Source: Ferroplasma acidiphilum (lineage in GTDB: Archaea > Thermoplasmatota > Thermoplasmata > Thermoplasmatales > Thermoplasmataceae). From it: a DNA stretch of 64,000 bases. The stretch lies in the NCBI RefSeq assembly GCF_002078355.1, contig NZ_CP015363.1, positions 1,240,001 to 1,304,000 of the forward strand, written 5' to 3'. The notes below the pieces were generated by a model that was not told where the DNA came from, ran no database searches, and saw nothing but the letters and a program-made list of their open reading frames with translations. The position numbers and the translations under genes are program-made. This document shows positions 26,739 through 36,525 of the stretch, piece after piece. Every line of letters begins with the position of its first letter. Within the stretch, counting starts at the first letter, position 1.

Positions 26739-28391
26739 ATGAATATGGATGATACATATTCTTTTCTATCCAGCATATATGGAAAAAACCATTATGATAT
26801 TGATAAGCCATTCCAGGAAATACTTGAATTTTATATGGGAAAGCATCTAAATCTCAGCCCGCTGGGAGCATATGCCGGGAAAGACCTGTATGAAACTACA
26901 GATTATATAGACAAAGTTTCACAGCCATTGCAGAAGATGTGGAGTATAGACGGAAAAAGGATAGATAGCATACTGATTAGCCCGATGGAAAAGCATGTCC
27001 TTGACAAATTGATACGTGAGTATGGCATAAGCAGGCCATATTTTCATGGGAAATCTATAATGGAGCACTACGCGATGGGGTATCTGGTAGCAGACCCCGG
27101 CATATACTGCATACTCACACTTACACACCAGACAGCATATGCCATACATAAATATGCACCGGACTTCCAGAAGGATTATGTTCCCGGACTGATAGGTGAT
27201 ACTAAAGATACATTGCTCGGTGCAACATGGTTTACAGAGATTCAGGGAGGCAGTGATCTCGGAGCAAATAAAACCAGGGCTGAATCAGGAAATGGCCTCT
27301 GGTACCTTACAGGCGATAAATATTTTGCAAGCAATGCCGGCCTTGCAGATGTTGCACTTACATCTGCATTTCATGGAGACAATCATGGAGCTAAAGGATT
27401 ATCATTATTTCTGATTCCCAGAAAGAACAATGATGGTGAATTGAATTACCGGCTCAGGAGACTCAAAGAAAAAAGCGCTACTAAAAGTGTTCCCTCAGGG
27501 GAGGTTGAGCTTGATAGTTCCGAAGCGTATATGATAGGTGATGCTGGGAAAGCAATATACTATATAACTGAGGATTTAATGGTATCAAGGCTAGACAACG
27601 CTGCGGCAGCCTGTGGGATAGCTAGAAAGGCGTACCTTGAAGCCTATTATTATACGGGGAAAAGAAAGACTTTTGGTAAACTGCTTATTGAACATCCGGG
27701 AATAGTAAAGGATTTGCTGGATATGGAGGTGCTGCTGGAAGGGTCTATAGCACTTACGTTTAAATCCATTGAACTATTCAACAATTCCATAAATTCAAAG
27801 CCGCCTTACGATGATGAATATAATTATACAAGGCTTATGACACATATAGTGAAAAACATTACAGCAGATTCATCAGCGAGAGTTACGCAGATGGCAACAG
27901 AACTACATGGGGGAATAGGATTCCTCTCTGAATTTCCAGTGGAAAGATGGCACAGGGAGGCACTTATAACACCCATATGGGAAGGTGCAAGCAATATTCA
28001 GGCACTTGATATGCTTGAGGCCATAATGAGAAAGAAGGCACACATAAAATTGCTCTCAGACTTTAAGAACATTCTATCTGAAATCAGGGAAGAGACGGCT
28101 ACTGCAGAATCATGCTACAATTCATTGAAAAACAGTATAGATAATTTATTATCTATGGGAGTAGAGGAAGCACAATTCCATGCAAAATATAGCATGGAAG
28201 TTATGGGACATTCCATGGCGGCTATTCTATTAATCCATATAGGGAATAAAACCGGGAACAATGATTTTGTAAAGGCAGGATCATTATACGCCAGAAGGTT
28301 TGTAAAGAAAGAGGATTATGAAAGCAATGCTATCGGGCAAGCCCATGGAATCATCCATATAGATGGTGCGGAGAGGTCCTTGAAAAATTAG
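26739..28391 (+). CDS. Acyl-CoA dehydrogenase, AidB-like
   Basis: About 550 residues, longer than classic acyl-CoA dehydrogenases (about 380) as in the AidB group. Motifs: ATWFTEIQGGSDLGANKT (FAD/substrate loop), YLTGDKYFASNAGLAD, SRLDNAAAACGIARKAYLEA and ATELHGGIGFLSEFPVERWHREALITPIWEGASNIQ (C-terminal helical domain). It oxidises an acyl-CoA thioester with FAD; AidB proteins can instead bind DNA, so substrate is uncertain. The TATA-like box at 26716-26727 is 25 bases before ATG 26739, suggesting a leaderless start. The acyl-CoA synthetase gene is 8 bases downstream. Confidence 0.86.
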   Translation: MNMDDTYSFLSSIYGKNHYDIDKPFQEILEFYMGKHLNLSPLGAYAGKDLYETTDYIDKVSQPLQKMWSIDGKRIDSILISPMEKHVLDKLIREYGISRPYFHGKSIMEHYAMGYLVADPGIYCILTLTHQTAYAIHKYAPDFQKDYVPGLIGDTKDTLLGATWFTEIQGGSDLGANKTRAESGNGLWYLTGDKYFASNAGLADVALTSAFHGDNHGAKGLSLFLIPRKNNDGELNYRLRRLKEKSATKSVPSGEVELDSSEAYMIGDAGKAIYYITEDLMVSRLDNAAAACGIARKAYLEAYYYTGKRKTFGKLLIEHPGIVKDLLDMEVLLEGSIALTFKSIELFNNSINSKPPYDDEYNYTRLMTHIVKNITADSSARVTQMATELHGGIGFLSEFPVERWHREALITPIWEGASNIQALDMLEAIMRKKAHIKLLSDFKNILSEIREETATAESCYNSLKNSIDNLLSMGVEEAQFHAKYSMEVMGHSMAAILLIHIGNKTGNNDFVKAGSLYARRFVKKEDYESNAIGQAHGIIHIDGAERSLKN

Positions 28392-28399
28392 GTGGTAAA

Positions 28400-29911
28400 A
28401 TGGGCAATGGATTTACAGTTATCAATATAATGAAGAGAGCTTCATCCCTTTTTCCGGAAAAGAAAGTTATATCTGGCAGCAGAAGTATTACATACAGAGA
28501 CCTGTTTGAAAAGGTTTTGCGCCTGTCAACGTCCATGAACAAAATGGGCATTTCGAAAGGAACAGTGATTGCAGTTGCTGATTATAATTCAATAGAGTTT
28601 ATGGAGTTATTGTTTGCCTCCAGCCTTACAGGTTCAATCATATATCCCGTAAATATAAAACTTCCATGGAATATGGCAATGGAAACGGTAAAAGAATCAG
28701 GGGCGGAATATGTATTTGCATCGAAAGAGTTTATGAATGCAGGCATATACAAAGGATTCCGCGACGACCATATAGTATCGCTGTCTGAAAATGGAGATTA
28801 TATCAAATTCCATGACCTGCTTACAAGTGATTTGCACAGGGAGGAGAAAACCACCGGAAACGATAATTATTCCATATTATTTACTTCTGGAACAACGGGA
28901 AAACCCAAGGAAGTGCTGTATACAAACGAAAAATCTGTAAACGGTGCATTAAGTATTCTCTACCAGCTTGGATTGTTTAATACACCCGCTAAATTAACTT
29001 CCAGTGATACTATATTATCTCTTATCCCATTTTACCACATATGGTCATGGGGGTCTGCTTTTCATGCTGCGTATCTGGGTGCAGATTATATAATCACCGG
29101 AAAGTATAATCCGGAGAATGTCCTGGATGCAATAAAAGAGAATAAGGCAACGTGGATAAATGCTGTACCAACAATGGTTTATGACCTCTTATCCCATGAT
29201 AGGGAAAACAGGCTGGATGGAATAAAAATGTTAATAGGCGGTTCCCCTATAAGCAAAAATTTGGCGGAAAAGTTAAATGCAAATGGGATTAAATTTTCAA
29301 CAATATATGGTGGAACCGATATGCTTGCCACATCTATTTCACTTGGGAGGCCGGATCAGCATGAATCTTTAAGGTCTGTAACATATCCTGTTCCAATGGT
29401 AAGTGCCACAGTCAGGGATAATACAGGGAATATACTGGAAAACGGAACAATAGGAGAGTTGTGGATTAATGCCCCATGGCTTCCGGAAAAATACCTTAAT
29501 AGGCCAGAAAATCATGATTATGAAAACGGGTGGTTCAAGACAGGTGATGTTGGTGAAATGACACCCGATGGTGGAATAAAAATCCTGGACCGTGTGAAGG
29601 ACGTGGTTAAAAGTGGTGGAGAATGGATCCCAACGTCGATCATAGAATCCCTGATATCTGAGTTTCCAGGAATAGAAATAGTGGCTGTTACCGCCATAGC
29701 TGATGAGAAATGGGGAGAAAGGCCCATTGCATGGGTCAAAGCTTCGGAAGATATTGAAATTGAAGAGATCAGGCAATTTATGGAAACTCACGCCTCAAAT
29801 GGAAATATTAACAAGTGGTGGATTCCGGTTGAGTTTATTATCATAGAAGAAATGCCTATGACCAGTGTTGGAAAAATAGACAAAGCAAAGCTCAGGGAAA
29901 TGAAAAAATAA
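28400..29911 (+). CDS. AMP-forming acyl-CoA synthetase
   Basis: 503 residues of the adenylate-forming superfamily. P-loop SILFTSGTTGKPKEV, TIYGGTDML (A5-equivalent), WFKTGDVGE and the C-terminal Lys in MTSVGKIDKAKL are all present. It activates a carboxylic acid with ATP and CoA. The ATG at 28400 follows GGTGGTAAA, a good ribosome site. It shares an operon with the AidB-like dehydrogenase, so the two probably act on the same acid; chain length cannot be read. Confidence 0.9.
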   Translation: MGNGFTVINIMKRASSLFPEKKVISGSRSITYRDLFEKVLRLSTSMNKMGISKGTVIAVADYNSIEFMELLFASSLTGSIIYPVNIKLPWNMAMETVKESGAEYVFASKEFMNAGIYKGFRDDHIVSLSENGDYIKFHDLLTSDLHREEKTTGNDNYSILFTSGTTGKPKEVLYTNEKSVNGALSILYQLGLFNTPAKLTSSDTILSLIPFYHIWSWGSAFHAAYLGADYIITGKYNPENVLDAIKENKATWINAVPTMVYDLLSHDRENRLDGIKMLIGGSPISKNLAEKLNANGIKFSTIYGGTDMLATSISLGRPDQHESLRSVTYPVPMVSATVRDNTGNILENGTIGELWINAPWLPEKYLNRPENHDYENGWFKTGDVGEMTPDGGIKILDRVKDVVKSGGEWIPTSIIESLISEFPGIEIVAVTAIADEKWGERPIAWVKASEDIEIEEIRQFMETHASNGNINKWWIPVEFIIIEEMPMTSVGKIDKAKLREMKK

Positions 29912-29913
29912 TT

Positions 29914-31077
29914 TCAAAATGTTAATTTTATAAAGGGGATTATGAGTGTAATAATTGAAATTGCGGCAACAGCAGTGAATGCCAGAGCAAAATTTCCATA
30001 TATTGAGAACATGAATCCCATAAGGAGGGGGGAAACCGTACCGCCTACCTGTGAACTGAAATTCAGTATGCTGCTGGATGAGGCAAGATTGGCATCACTC
30101 CCGCTAAAGTCAGATGCCATTCCCATTGAAGGGCCTGCATAGAGACCATAAAACATTCCGGACAGGAATGATATAATAAAAATAGCAGAAACAGGAGCGT
30201 AGTTTATATAAATTATTGTAACTGCAAGGGCGACTACTGGCAATACAGATACTATGGATTTTCCATGCTTCATCCTTCTTGAGATCATCCCGCCCAGGGG
30301 AGATGTGATAATTCCACCTGCGGCAGGAATCCACGCATATAAGTATGCGCTGGAATATGGCACAATATGGTCGAATACAATAAATGTGGTGAAAAGTGTT
30401 ATAAATCCTATATATAAAAACCCTGCAGAAAATCTAATCATGGCTACATAAATTATCTTTCTATCAATTTTTCCATGCTTTGCCAGTTTATTATGTTCCG
30501 GCTCCCTTAAAAATACAATGTTCAGTATTGTTGCAATAATAAGTATTGACAGAATAACAATGAATGCAAAATGGAAACCTATAGAAAGTGTGCGGAGTAT
30601 AAGGTATTCCCCCAGTGATGCTCCTATAAAAAATCCCGTCTGGTATATTCCTACAAAGGTTGCCCTGCTGGATTGTGGAAGCCATTTCTGTATAACTGAA
30701 GTGTCAGAAAGGTATACTGTTGCAGAGAAGCTTCCAAGCAATATCTGTATAATGAAAATGCCTGTATAGGAGTCTATAAAAAAGTAGAATAATGAAAATG
30801 ACAGAACCATCAAAATAAATGATATTTTAGCGACCTTTGATACACCCACACGGTCCGAAATCATTCCGGCAGGAATCTGGAATACCGTGTAACCAAGCCA
30901 GTATGCAGTTATCAGTAAGGAACCAAGATATACAGATATATTAAGGGATGATACCAGCAGGGGTATAAGTACAGGAATAAAAAATCGCAATGTTGAATTC
31001 ATTGAAAATGACATTATTGAGGAGCCAAGAATTCCGCTGTAATGCCTGTTATTTCCACCAGTGATATTGAATGCCAT
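29914..31077 (-). CDS. MFS transporter
   Basis: 387 residues, about twelve helices in two halves, with an MFS loop (QIPAGMISDRVGVSKV) after helix 2 and SPLGGMISRRMKHGKS in the second half. Substrate not determinable; organic-anion or sugar carriers have similar patterns. It is convergent with the acyl-CoA synthetase (2-base gap) and divergent from the MBL-fold gene. Confidence 0.85.
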   Translation of the reverse strand: MAFNITGGNNRHYSGILGSSIMSFSMNSTLRFFIPVLIPLLVSSLNISVYLGSLLITAYWLGYTVFQIPAGMISDRVGVSKVAKISFILMVLSFSLFYFFIDSYTGIFIIQILLGSFSATVYLSDTSVIQKWLPQSSRATFVGIYQTGFFIGASLGEYLILRTLSIGFHFAFIVILSILIIATILNIVFLREPEHNKLAKHGKIDRKIIYVAMIRFSAGFLYIGFITLFTTFIVFDHIVPYSSAYLYAWIPAAGGIITSPLGGMISRRMKHGKSIVSVLPVVALAVTIIYINYAPVSAIFIISFLSGMFYGLYAGPSMGMASDFSGSDANLASSSSILNFSSQVGGTVSPLLMGFMFSIYGNFALAFTAVAAISIITLIIPFIKLTF

Positions 31078-31218
31078 CTCGTTTGTAATTTATAAACACT
31101 AATTAATATTTTACCAATAAACGGCAATCCTGACTTGCCTGCAGGAGTGAAAATATGCCCATAAAAGGTTTTATGTTCCACTGGAAATTATTAATTAGAC
31201 AGTTTATAATGAGCTATA

Positions 31219-32187
31219 ATGAATTCTATTCAGAAAATAGAGGTCCCCATAGAGATCAGGGCACTGAAAACTGCCAATGTATACAGTATTAATGGAGATT
31301 ATAACTACATTGTTGATACCGGCATGTCCGAAAATGGATACAGGCAGATTGCGAATACTATTGACCTTTCACGTATAGATATGTGTATAATTTCACATCT
31401 GCATATAGACCATATAGGCGGGGCCCTTTATCTGGAAAAAAATCATAACATACCTGTATATATATCAAAAAATGACTATGATACAATTAAAAATATGGTA
31501 GACAACAGGCAGGAATATTTCAGTGAATACAGAAATTTAATGATATCTAATGGTGTGCCAGAAGAGTTATTCAGTAATATAACAGAAGGAAATCCTGTCA
31601 TGAAATTTATGGACTATTATGCATCATTGAACCTGAACATAATAGGCAATATGGCTATGAAAGATACAGATATCATAGATGTCCCAGGGCACTCGCCCGG
31701 TTCTGTTGCTATATACCTGAAAGATATCCGTGCAATGGTTACAGGCGACCATGTACTTAAAAATATATCTCCAAATATTAGTGTTTACAGAAATAATGTA
31801 GACTACCTTGGAATGTATATTGAAAGCCTCAAAAAAATTCAAAATTATGATACTGAAATTGCATATCCGGGGCATAGGGACACTTTTACCAATTTTGCAG
31901 AGAGGATTGATCAGATCATCCAGCATCACGAAAAGAGGATGTATAAAATATCCTTAGAATTAAACACCTGGAAAAATGCCTTTGAGCTAGCATCCTCCAT
32001 AGCATGGAGCAGGGGGCGCAAAATGGATGATATGAACAACATGGAGAAAAATTTTGCTATACTTGAAACCGTTGCGCATCTGGTACATATGGAAAGAACA
32101 GGCAAGATAGATTCAAAATATTCCGGAGAAACGATTTTATATCATTCTATTGCCGGGCAATTTCCACCAAACCAACAGGTGGATTAA
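31219..32187 (+). CDS. MBL-fold metallo-hydrolase
   Basis: 322 residues. Ligands HLHIDHIGG (HxHxDH), DVPGHSPGS, VTGDHVL and YPGHRD form a two-metal centre as in glyoxalase II- or RNase Z-type hydrolases. Residues about 225-310 form an extra helical C-terminal domain that is seen in thioesterase-like MBL proteins. Substrate not known. A TATA-like region (31190-31207) precedes the ATG. Confidence 0.87.
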   Translation: MNSIQKIEVPIEIRALKTANVYSINGDYNYIVDTGMSENGYRQIANTIDLSRIDMCIISHLHIDHIGGALYLEKNHNIPVYISKNDYDTIKNMVDNRQEYFSEYRNLMISNGVPEELFSNITEGNPVMKFMDYYASLNLNIIGNMAMKDTDIIDVPGHSPGSVAIYLKDIRAMVTGDHVLKNISPNISVYRNNVDYLGMYIESLKKIQNYDTEIAYPGHRDTFTNFAERIDQIIQHHEKRMYKISLELNTWKNAFELASSIAWSRGRKMDDMNNMEKNFAILETVAHLVHMERTGKIDSKYSGETILYHSIAGQFPPNQQVD

Positions 32188-32490
32188 CCTCTTATAGTTT
32201 AATCCATATATATGCCAGGAATCATCATAATTCGAAGGCATTGGAATAGCAGGAGATTATTATTAATTATAGAATATGTTTATATATATGTAATTCCAGT
32301 TTAATTCAAATTGCTACTATAATCCGTGCAACGTCGCAATTCATAAAGATAAATTACACAGTAAAATTTTTATCTGCTATATCCAGCACATTATCCAGTT
32401 ATCTCTATAATTATAAAATATGTTTCGTAAATTTCATATTTATGAATTATGTGTAACAAAAAATTTTTTATGTTTTAAAGTTATTATAAA
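32188..32490. other. AT-rich intergenic region
   Basis: 303 bases with no coding evidence. A short palindrome TTCATA-TT-TATGAA (32433-32446) lies about 45 bases before the next start, and an AT-rich run (32459-32482) provides a TATA-like sequence for that gene. The palindrome could be an operator but six-base arms in such AT-rich DNA can occur by chance. Confidence 0.35.
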
Positions 32491-32856
32491 ATGATAAAAA
32501 TGGAAGATATAGTGACAATTGCAAAAATGGATAGTGAAAAGAGAAAAGAAACAATGATGAAATTATTCAGTGATATGTTTAAAGAAGACGATTCCAAAAA
32601 GGTAGAAATGATGAAAAATTTAATCACAGCTATGAACAAGACGGATGATGCCACATATATAGGGCTTTGCACCACAAATATCAGCATTGCATCTGGCATG
32701 GAGGACGACGAGTTGAAAGCATTTGTGGCTTTAAGAATGAAAGCAAATTCAGAACTCCCGGCTGATATTAGAACAAGGGATCTAAATATGATCCAGTCTG
32801 CAATGGGTAAGGTACCCTCATCTGTCTCTCAAAGACTTGCTAAATTTATGGCATAA
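32491..32856 (+). CDS. Hypothetical Met- and Lys-rich helical protein
   Basis: 121 residues, helical throughout by composition. The N half is rich in Met, Lys and Glu (MDSEKRKETMMKLFSDMFKEDDSKKVEMMKNL), the C half in Met and small residues (MIQSAMGKVPSSVSQRLAKFMA). No membrane helix, motif or known family. Standing alone between long AT-rich gaps, it has its own promoter-like region. Function unknown; perhaps lineage-specific. Confidence 0.55.
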   Translation: MIKMEDIVTIAKMDSEKRKETMMKLFSDMFKEDDSKKVEMMKNLITAMNKTDDATYIGLCTTNISIASGMEDDELKAFVALRMKANSELPADIRTRDLNMIQSAMGKVPSSVSQRLAKFMA

Positions 32857-33164
32857 TAAGCCAGCAATTTTTTTATATATTTGCTATCATTTTATAATAT
32901 TGCTCTGGACCTGCCATATAATACAGAAATTAGATCACTTCTTTATAATATTGATTTTGGTTATCCGGCCGGTCTCCATGCATTTATCCTCATAAATCGG
33001 TGCATAAAAATTATATTTCTGCCGCACCATTAATTTTAAAGATGGAGAGGAATACAAAATAATTATTTTTCAAACTTTATATAATTGTAACAGTAATTTC
33101 CAAAACATTTAAAAGCAGTAATTAATAGAGATATGTCTTATAAATAAGTATATACGATTTATGA

Positions 33165-33330
33165 ATATATATGACGACGTAAGACTATAGGCAACCCGGC
33201 CTTTAATGGGCTCCGGATATAGCATATTGCGTGTCACATTGCAATGACCATCCGATCAGGGGCTGGGCTTCGAATTCCCCGTGGGTCAGGAAATTATGAA
33301 ACGTGATTAATATCCGTTAAACCGGGGAAA
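33165..33330 (+). ncRNA. Candidate structured RNA in a GC-rich intergenic island
   Basis: 33185-33295 is clearly richer in GC than the surrounding intergenic DNA, a known mark of structured RNA in AT-rich archaeal genomes. It folds by eye into three hairpins: GCAA(33191)...TTGC(33230) enclosing CCGG/CCGG with CC/GG inside; GTCA/TGAC around CATTGCAA; and GACC/GGTC enclosing GGGG/CCCC around a TTCGAA-bearing loop. A TATA-like box (33138-33149) lies 20-27 bases before the proposed start. A C/D, H/ACA, tRNA, SRP or RNase P identity is not supported. Strand is inferred from the TATA box and T-rich end at 33333-33345. Confidence 0.4.
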
Positions 33331-33370
33331 AGTTTTAAATTGTTTTAAGAATTAAAAAAATATTGGTGGA

Positions 33371-33748
33371 TTAAATTACCTGCTCTACTATTTGCTTATA
33401 TAACATTTTCAGTTTTTCAATTGCATCCGTGGATTCACGTATTGCATATACTTTCAAAAATTCTTCCGGGTCTTTATACAGGATATAAACATCGCTATTT
33501 GTTGAATAGATTAATAATTTCGATGGGAGCTCTATGCCGATTTCGGGGTTTTCTTTCATCAATAATGTGCCTACCACCGGAGAACCAAATAATATTAAAG
33601 TTTCATTTTGCATTTCTAATCCTGCGTTATCAGCATTTTTTCTGTGGTCTACTATAGAGAATACCGTTATACCCTTCGATTTAATGAAATCAGTGGCTAG
33701 TTTCACAGTCTCTTCGAATGTGTGTACACTTTTGTATTTTAGAAACAT
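33371..33748 (-). CDS. DUF302 protein
   Basis: 125 residues. It has the DUF302 pattern SVHTFEETVKLATDFIKSKGITVFSIVDHRKNAD (the KGI-VF-IVDH core), ETLILFGSPVVGTLLMKENPEIGIELPSKLLIY and VYILYKDPEE. It is a small soluble dimer-forming protein of unknown biochemical role. It is single, with promoter-like sequence on the 33750-33800 side. Confidence 0.85.
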   Translation of the reverse strand: MFLKYKSVHTFEETVKLATDFIKSKGITVFSIVDHRKNADNAGLEMQNETLILFGSPVVGTLLMKENPEIGIELPSKLLIYSTNSDVYILYKDPEEFLKVYAIRESTDAIEKLKMLYKQIVEQVI

Positions 33749-33863
33749 AAGGTATTATTATTAATAGATATAAATATTTATTTGAATTATTGCACAGAAT
33801 ACATGTTTTTATTCCCGCTATAGAAGCCATAAAAATATAAATTGTATTATTGCATATTGAACT

Positions 33864-34199
33864 ATGACATGGAGAAAAATATTGGGAATAAAAGCTCTGG
33901 AAAACTCAGGCAACCATGTGTCAATTAATCTTGGAGATGGCAAAGTAGTTTTCATAACAAAGCAAAATGGAAAGCTGTACGGTATCAATGGAATATGTTC
34001 CCACCTTAAATGTATTCTCGGCAATGTGTCTGAAGATGGCAAACATGTTGTATGCCCATGCCACAATGCAAAGTTTGAACTTGATACCGGAAAGATGGTT
34101 GAGCCTCCGTTTATAGCACCCCAGACCCCGATGGAAAAATACACACTGGAAACATACAATCTGAGGGAAGAGGGCAACTTTATTGAAATTGAAGAGTAA
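33864..34199 (+). CDS. Rieske [2Fe-2S] ferredoxin
   Basis: 111 residues. Ligands Cys45 and His47 (CSHLKC) and Cys64 and His67 (CPCH) form the mixed Cys2-His2 cluster; a further Cys at 50 and 66 would be available for a disulfide as in membrane Rieske proteins, but there is no membrane helix. It is a soluble electron carrier, possibly for an oxygenase or reductase. The gene is next to but divergent from DUF302, and convergent with the enoyl-CoA hydratase. Confidence 0.9.
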   Translation: MTWRKILGIKALENSGNHVSINLGDGKVVFITKQNGKLYGINGICSHLKCILGNVSEDGKHVVCPCHNAKFELDTGKMVEPPFIAPQTPMEKYTLETYNLREEGNFIEIEE

Positions 34200-34241
34200 C
34201 CATATACCAGAAAAGTATCAGATAAACAATGAAAATTAAAA

Positions 34242-34991
34242 TTATTTTTCTTTCTTTTTTATAAAATTATTTATTCTGTCTTTCGTTTCTTCCCCGGAAA
34301 ATAAAATACCGAATAATGCAGCCTCATAATCCAGGTTAGTTTTAATATGTGACGATGAAGTATTGTTTACCGCACGTTTTGCCAGTTTTACAGTATTTTC
34401 AGGTTTGGTATTGATTATTTGCCCTAGTCTTGTAGCTTCTTCCAGTGCATTGCCTGCCAGAATGTCTACAAGCCCGAACTCATATGCAGTCTGTGCATTT
34501 AACCGTGCACCGGTCAGTATCATATACAGTGCCCGATTTCTTCCAACCACATGTGGGAGTATTACATTGCCGCCTGCACCTGCGTTTATGCCCAGCCCGA
34601 TTTCTGGCTGGCTTAACTGGGCATCGTTGCTGCATACTCTTATATCAGTTGAAAGTGAAAGTTCAAGCCCGCCGCCAAATACGTATCCATTTAAAAATGA
34701 TATTACCGGCCATGTGTATTCCCGGAAATAAAGTGCGAGTTCATTCAATTTCCTGTGAAATTCATAGGCTTCTGATGGATCCAGCTCCGGAAATTGCAAT
34801 ACATCTGCTCCTGCTGAGAAATTCTTTTTTCCACCAATTACAATTGACCTGCATGTGCTTTCCATATCAGATAATGCACTGGAGATGTCATTTATCATTT
34901 CAACGGTAATGGTATTCAGGTGGTCTTCCCTATCAAAATAAATGAAACCCGTGCCATTTTCCTCTTCTGTTTTTATGGTTTTATATGGCAT
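34242..34991 (-). CDS. Enoyl-CoA hydratase/isomerase family protein
   Basis: 249 residues of the crotonase fold. Oxyanion-hole residues fall in KKNFSAGADVLQF and LNGYVFGGGLELSLSTDIR; a Glu in QPEIGLGINAGAGGN occupies the catalytic position of hydratases. It hydrates 2-enoyl-CoA or a related compound in beta-oxidation. A second homologue is at 50740. ATG at 34991 with a TATA-like stretch near 35010. Confidence 0.88.
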   Translation of the reverse strand: MPYKTIKTEEENGTGFIYFDREDHLNTITVEMINDISSALSDMESTCRSIVIGGKKNFSAGADVLQFPELDPSEAYEFHRKLNELALYFREYTWPVISFLNGYVFGGGLELSLSTDIRVCSNDAQLSQPEIGLGINAGAGGNVILPHVVGRNRALYMILTGARLNAQTAYEFGLVDILAGNALEEATRLGQIINTKPENTVKLAKRAVNNTSSSHIKTNLDYEAALFGILFSGEETKDRINNFIKKKEK

Positions 34992-35058
34992 AGTTATATA
35001 ACATAGCCATTTAAATAAAGATTTGGGAGTGCTGATAATATATTTATACTAGTTAGAC

Positions 35059-36525
35059 ATGTCTAATAAGACATATATGGAGAATATTGATAAGGGTGAT
35101 ATTACAAGAATAGTGGCCCTGATGGCGTTTGCAGGGACGTTGATTGTTTATGTGGAAACAATGATTGTTCCGGCTATTCCTGTATTTATCACTTTTTTTA
35201 ATACCACATATAACAATGTCTCATGGATTCTCACTGCTTACCTTATTACAGGTACAGTAGCTGCAGGGATATTCGGAAAACTTGGTGATGTGTTCGGTAA
35301 AAGAAAAGTGTTTTTAATTCTTTCATTAATTTATGCAATTTCTGTTTCAATGGGGGGATTTGCTACAAGCCTTGATGAGTTAATAGCTATAAGGATAATT
35401 CAGGGCATTGGATTTGGCATGTACCCTCTGGCTTACGCAATAATCAATGATGTCGTCCCGAGGTCGAGGCTTGCCCTTGCACAGGGATTAATGAGTGCAA
35501 CCTTTGCTGTAGGTGCCGGCATGGCTCTGGTTATCGGAGCATATATTACAGAAGCCTATAGCTGGCAGTGGTCCTATCACGCAATTGCCCCTGTTGCCTT
35601 TGCATTATTCATATTATCTTATTTCTTCCTGAAAGACAACACCGCGCCTGCAAAGGAAAAAATAGACTTTGCCGGGGTCGCAATAATGGCATCAGGGCTG
35701 GTAATGCTCATATTCGGATTGTCGGAGGGAAATACCTATGGATGGCTCTCCCCTCTCATATTATTTTCATTCATATTTTCCATTGCTGCATTTTACGCAT
35801 TTATAAAATATGAACTTGCAAGCAGGTATGCGTTCATAGATATGCATTTATTGAAACGCAGGAATATATTAATAGCAAATTTTGTCGGGCTACTCACCAT
35901 GGCAGGCATGTATTTCCTGTTTTTTACTGTTCCAACATTGCTTCAGGACCCTGCCCCCTCCGGATTTGGAAAATCTATTTTCACATCGGGCCTGATTATG
36001 CTTCCTGCAACAATCCTTGCAATGGTATTTGCTCCTGTTGCCGCCAGGGTCACCGATGCCCGTGGCCCTAAAATTTCCATATTAATCGGCCTTTCAGTCA
36101 GTTTTATAGCTTTTATACTTTTGATCCTGGACAGATCAACTATCCTGGATATCATAGAAGCCGCAACAGTCCTGGGTACCGGTTTTTCCTTTGTCCTGGT
36201 GGGCATCATTAATCTTCTATTGATATCAACACCGAAATCAAAATCCGGAGAAGCAACAGGCATGAACACAGTATTCAGGGAACTTGGAATGACAATAGCG
36301 CCTGCATTGGGCGGAACATATGAAACAATGTATTCAGTCAGGGTAATAATAGGATTAATACCCTACAGATTCAATGGATTGCCGTTTATTCCAATTACCT
36401 ATGGATTCCCATCCGCTACAGCCTATAATTTTACCTACATCACAGGTATAATATTCCTCCTGTTTGCAGTGCTGCTAACAACCCTTATAGTGGAGAAAAA
36501 AGGTGATAATAATGAAAATGTATAA
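35059..36525 (+). CDS. DHA2-family MFS multidrug exporter
   Basis: 488 residues with about fourteen membrane helices, as in EmrB/QacA proton-coupled exporters. The loop after helix 2 reads GKLGDVFGKRKVF and helix 5 has motif C-like GAGMALVIGAYI. Substrate unknown. It overlaps the next gene by 14 bases (start at 36512), and a PadR regulator follows, a common arrangement for drug-responsive export operons. TATA-like sequence at 35038-35048 lies close to the start. Confidence 0.88.
   Translation: MSNKTYMENIDKGDITRIVALMAFAGTLIVYVETMIVPAIPVFITFFNTTYNNVSWILTAYLITGTVAAGIFGKLGDVFGKRKVFLILSLIYAISVSMGGFATSLDELIAIRIIQGIGFGMYPLAYAIINDVVPRSRLALAQGLMSATFAVGAGMALVIGAYITEAYSWQWSYHAIAPVAFALFILSYFFLKDNTAPAKEKIDFAGVAIMASGLVMLIFGLSEGNTYGWLSPLILFSFIFSIAAFYAFIKYELASRYAFIDMHLLKRRNILIANFVGLLTMAGMYFLFFTVPTLLQDPAPSGFGKSIFTSGLIMLPATILAMVFAPVAARVTDARGPKISILIGLSVSFIAFILLILDRSTILDIIEAATVLGTGFSFVLVGIINLLLISTPKSKSGEATGMNTVFRELGMTIAPALGGTYETMYSVRVIIGLIPYRFNGLPFIPITYGFPSATAYNFTYITGIIFLLFAVLLTTLIVEKKGDNNENV

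Noticed and set aside
33250-33285. tRNA-like T arm (GGGCTTCGAATTCCC)
   Set aside because: The stem next to the loop does not pair as a T arm and no anticodon or acceptor arm can be built around it.
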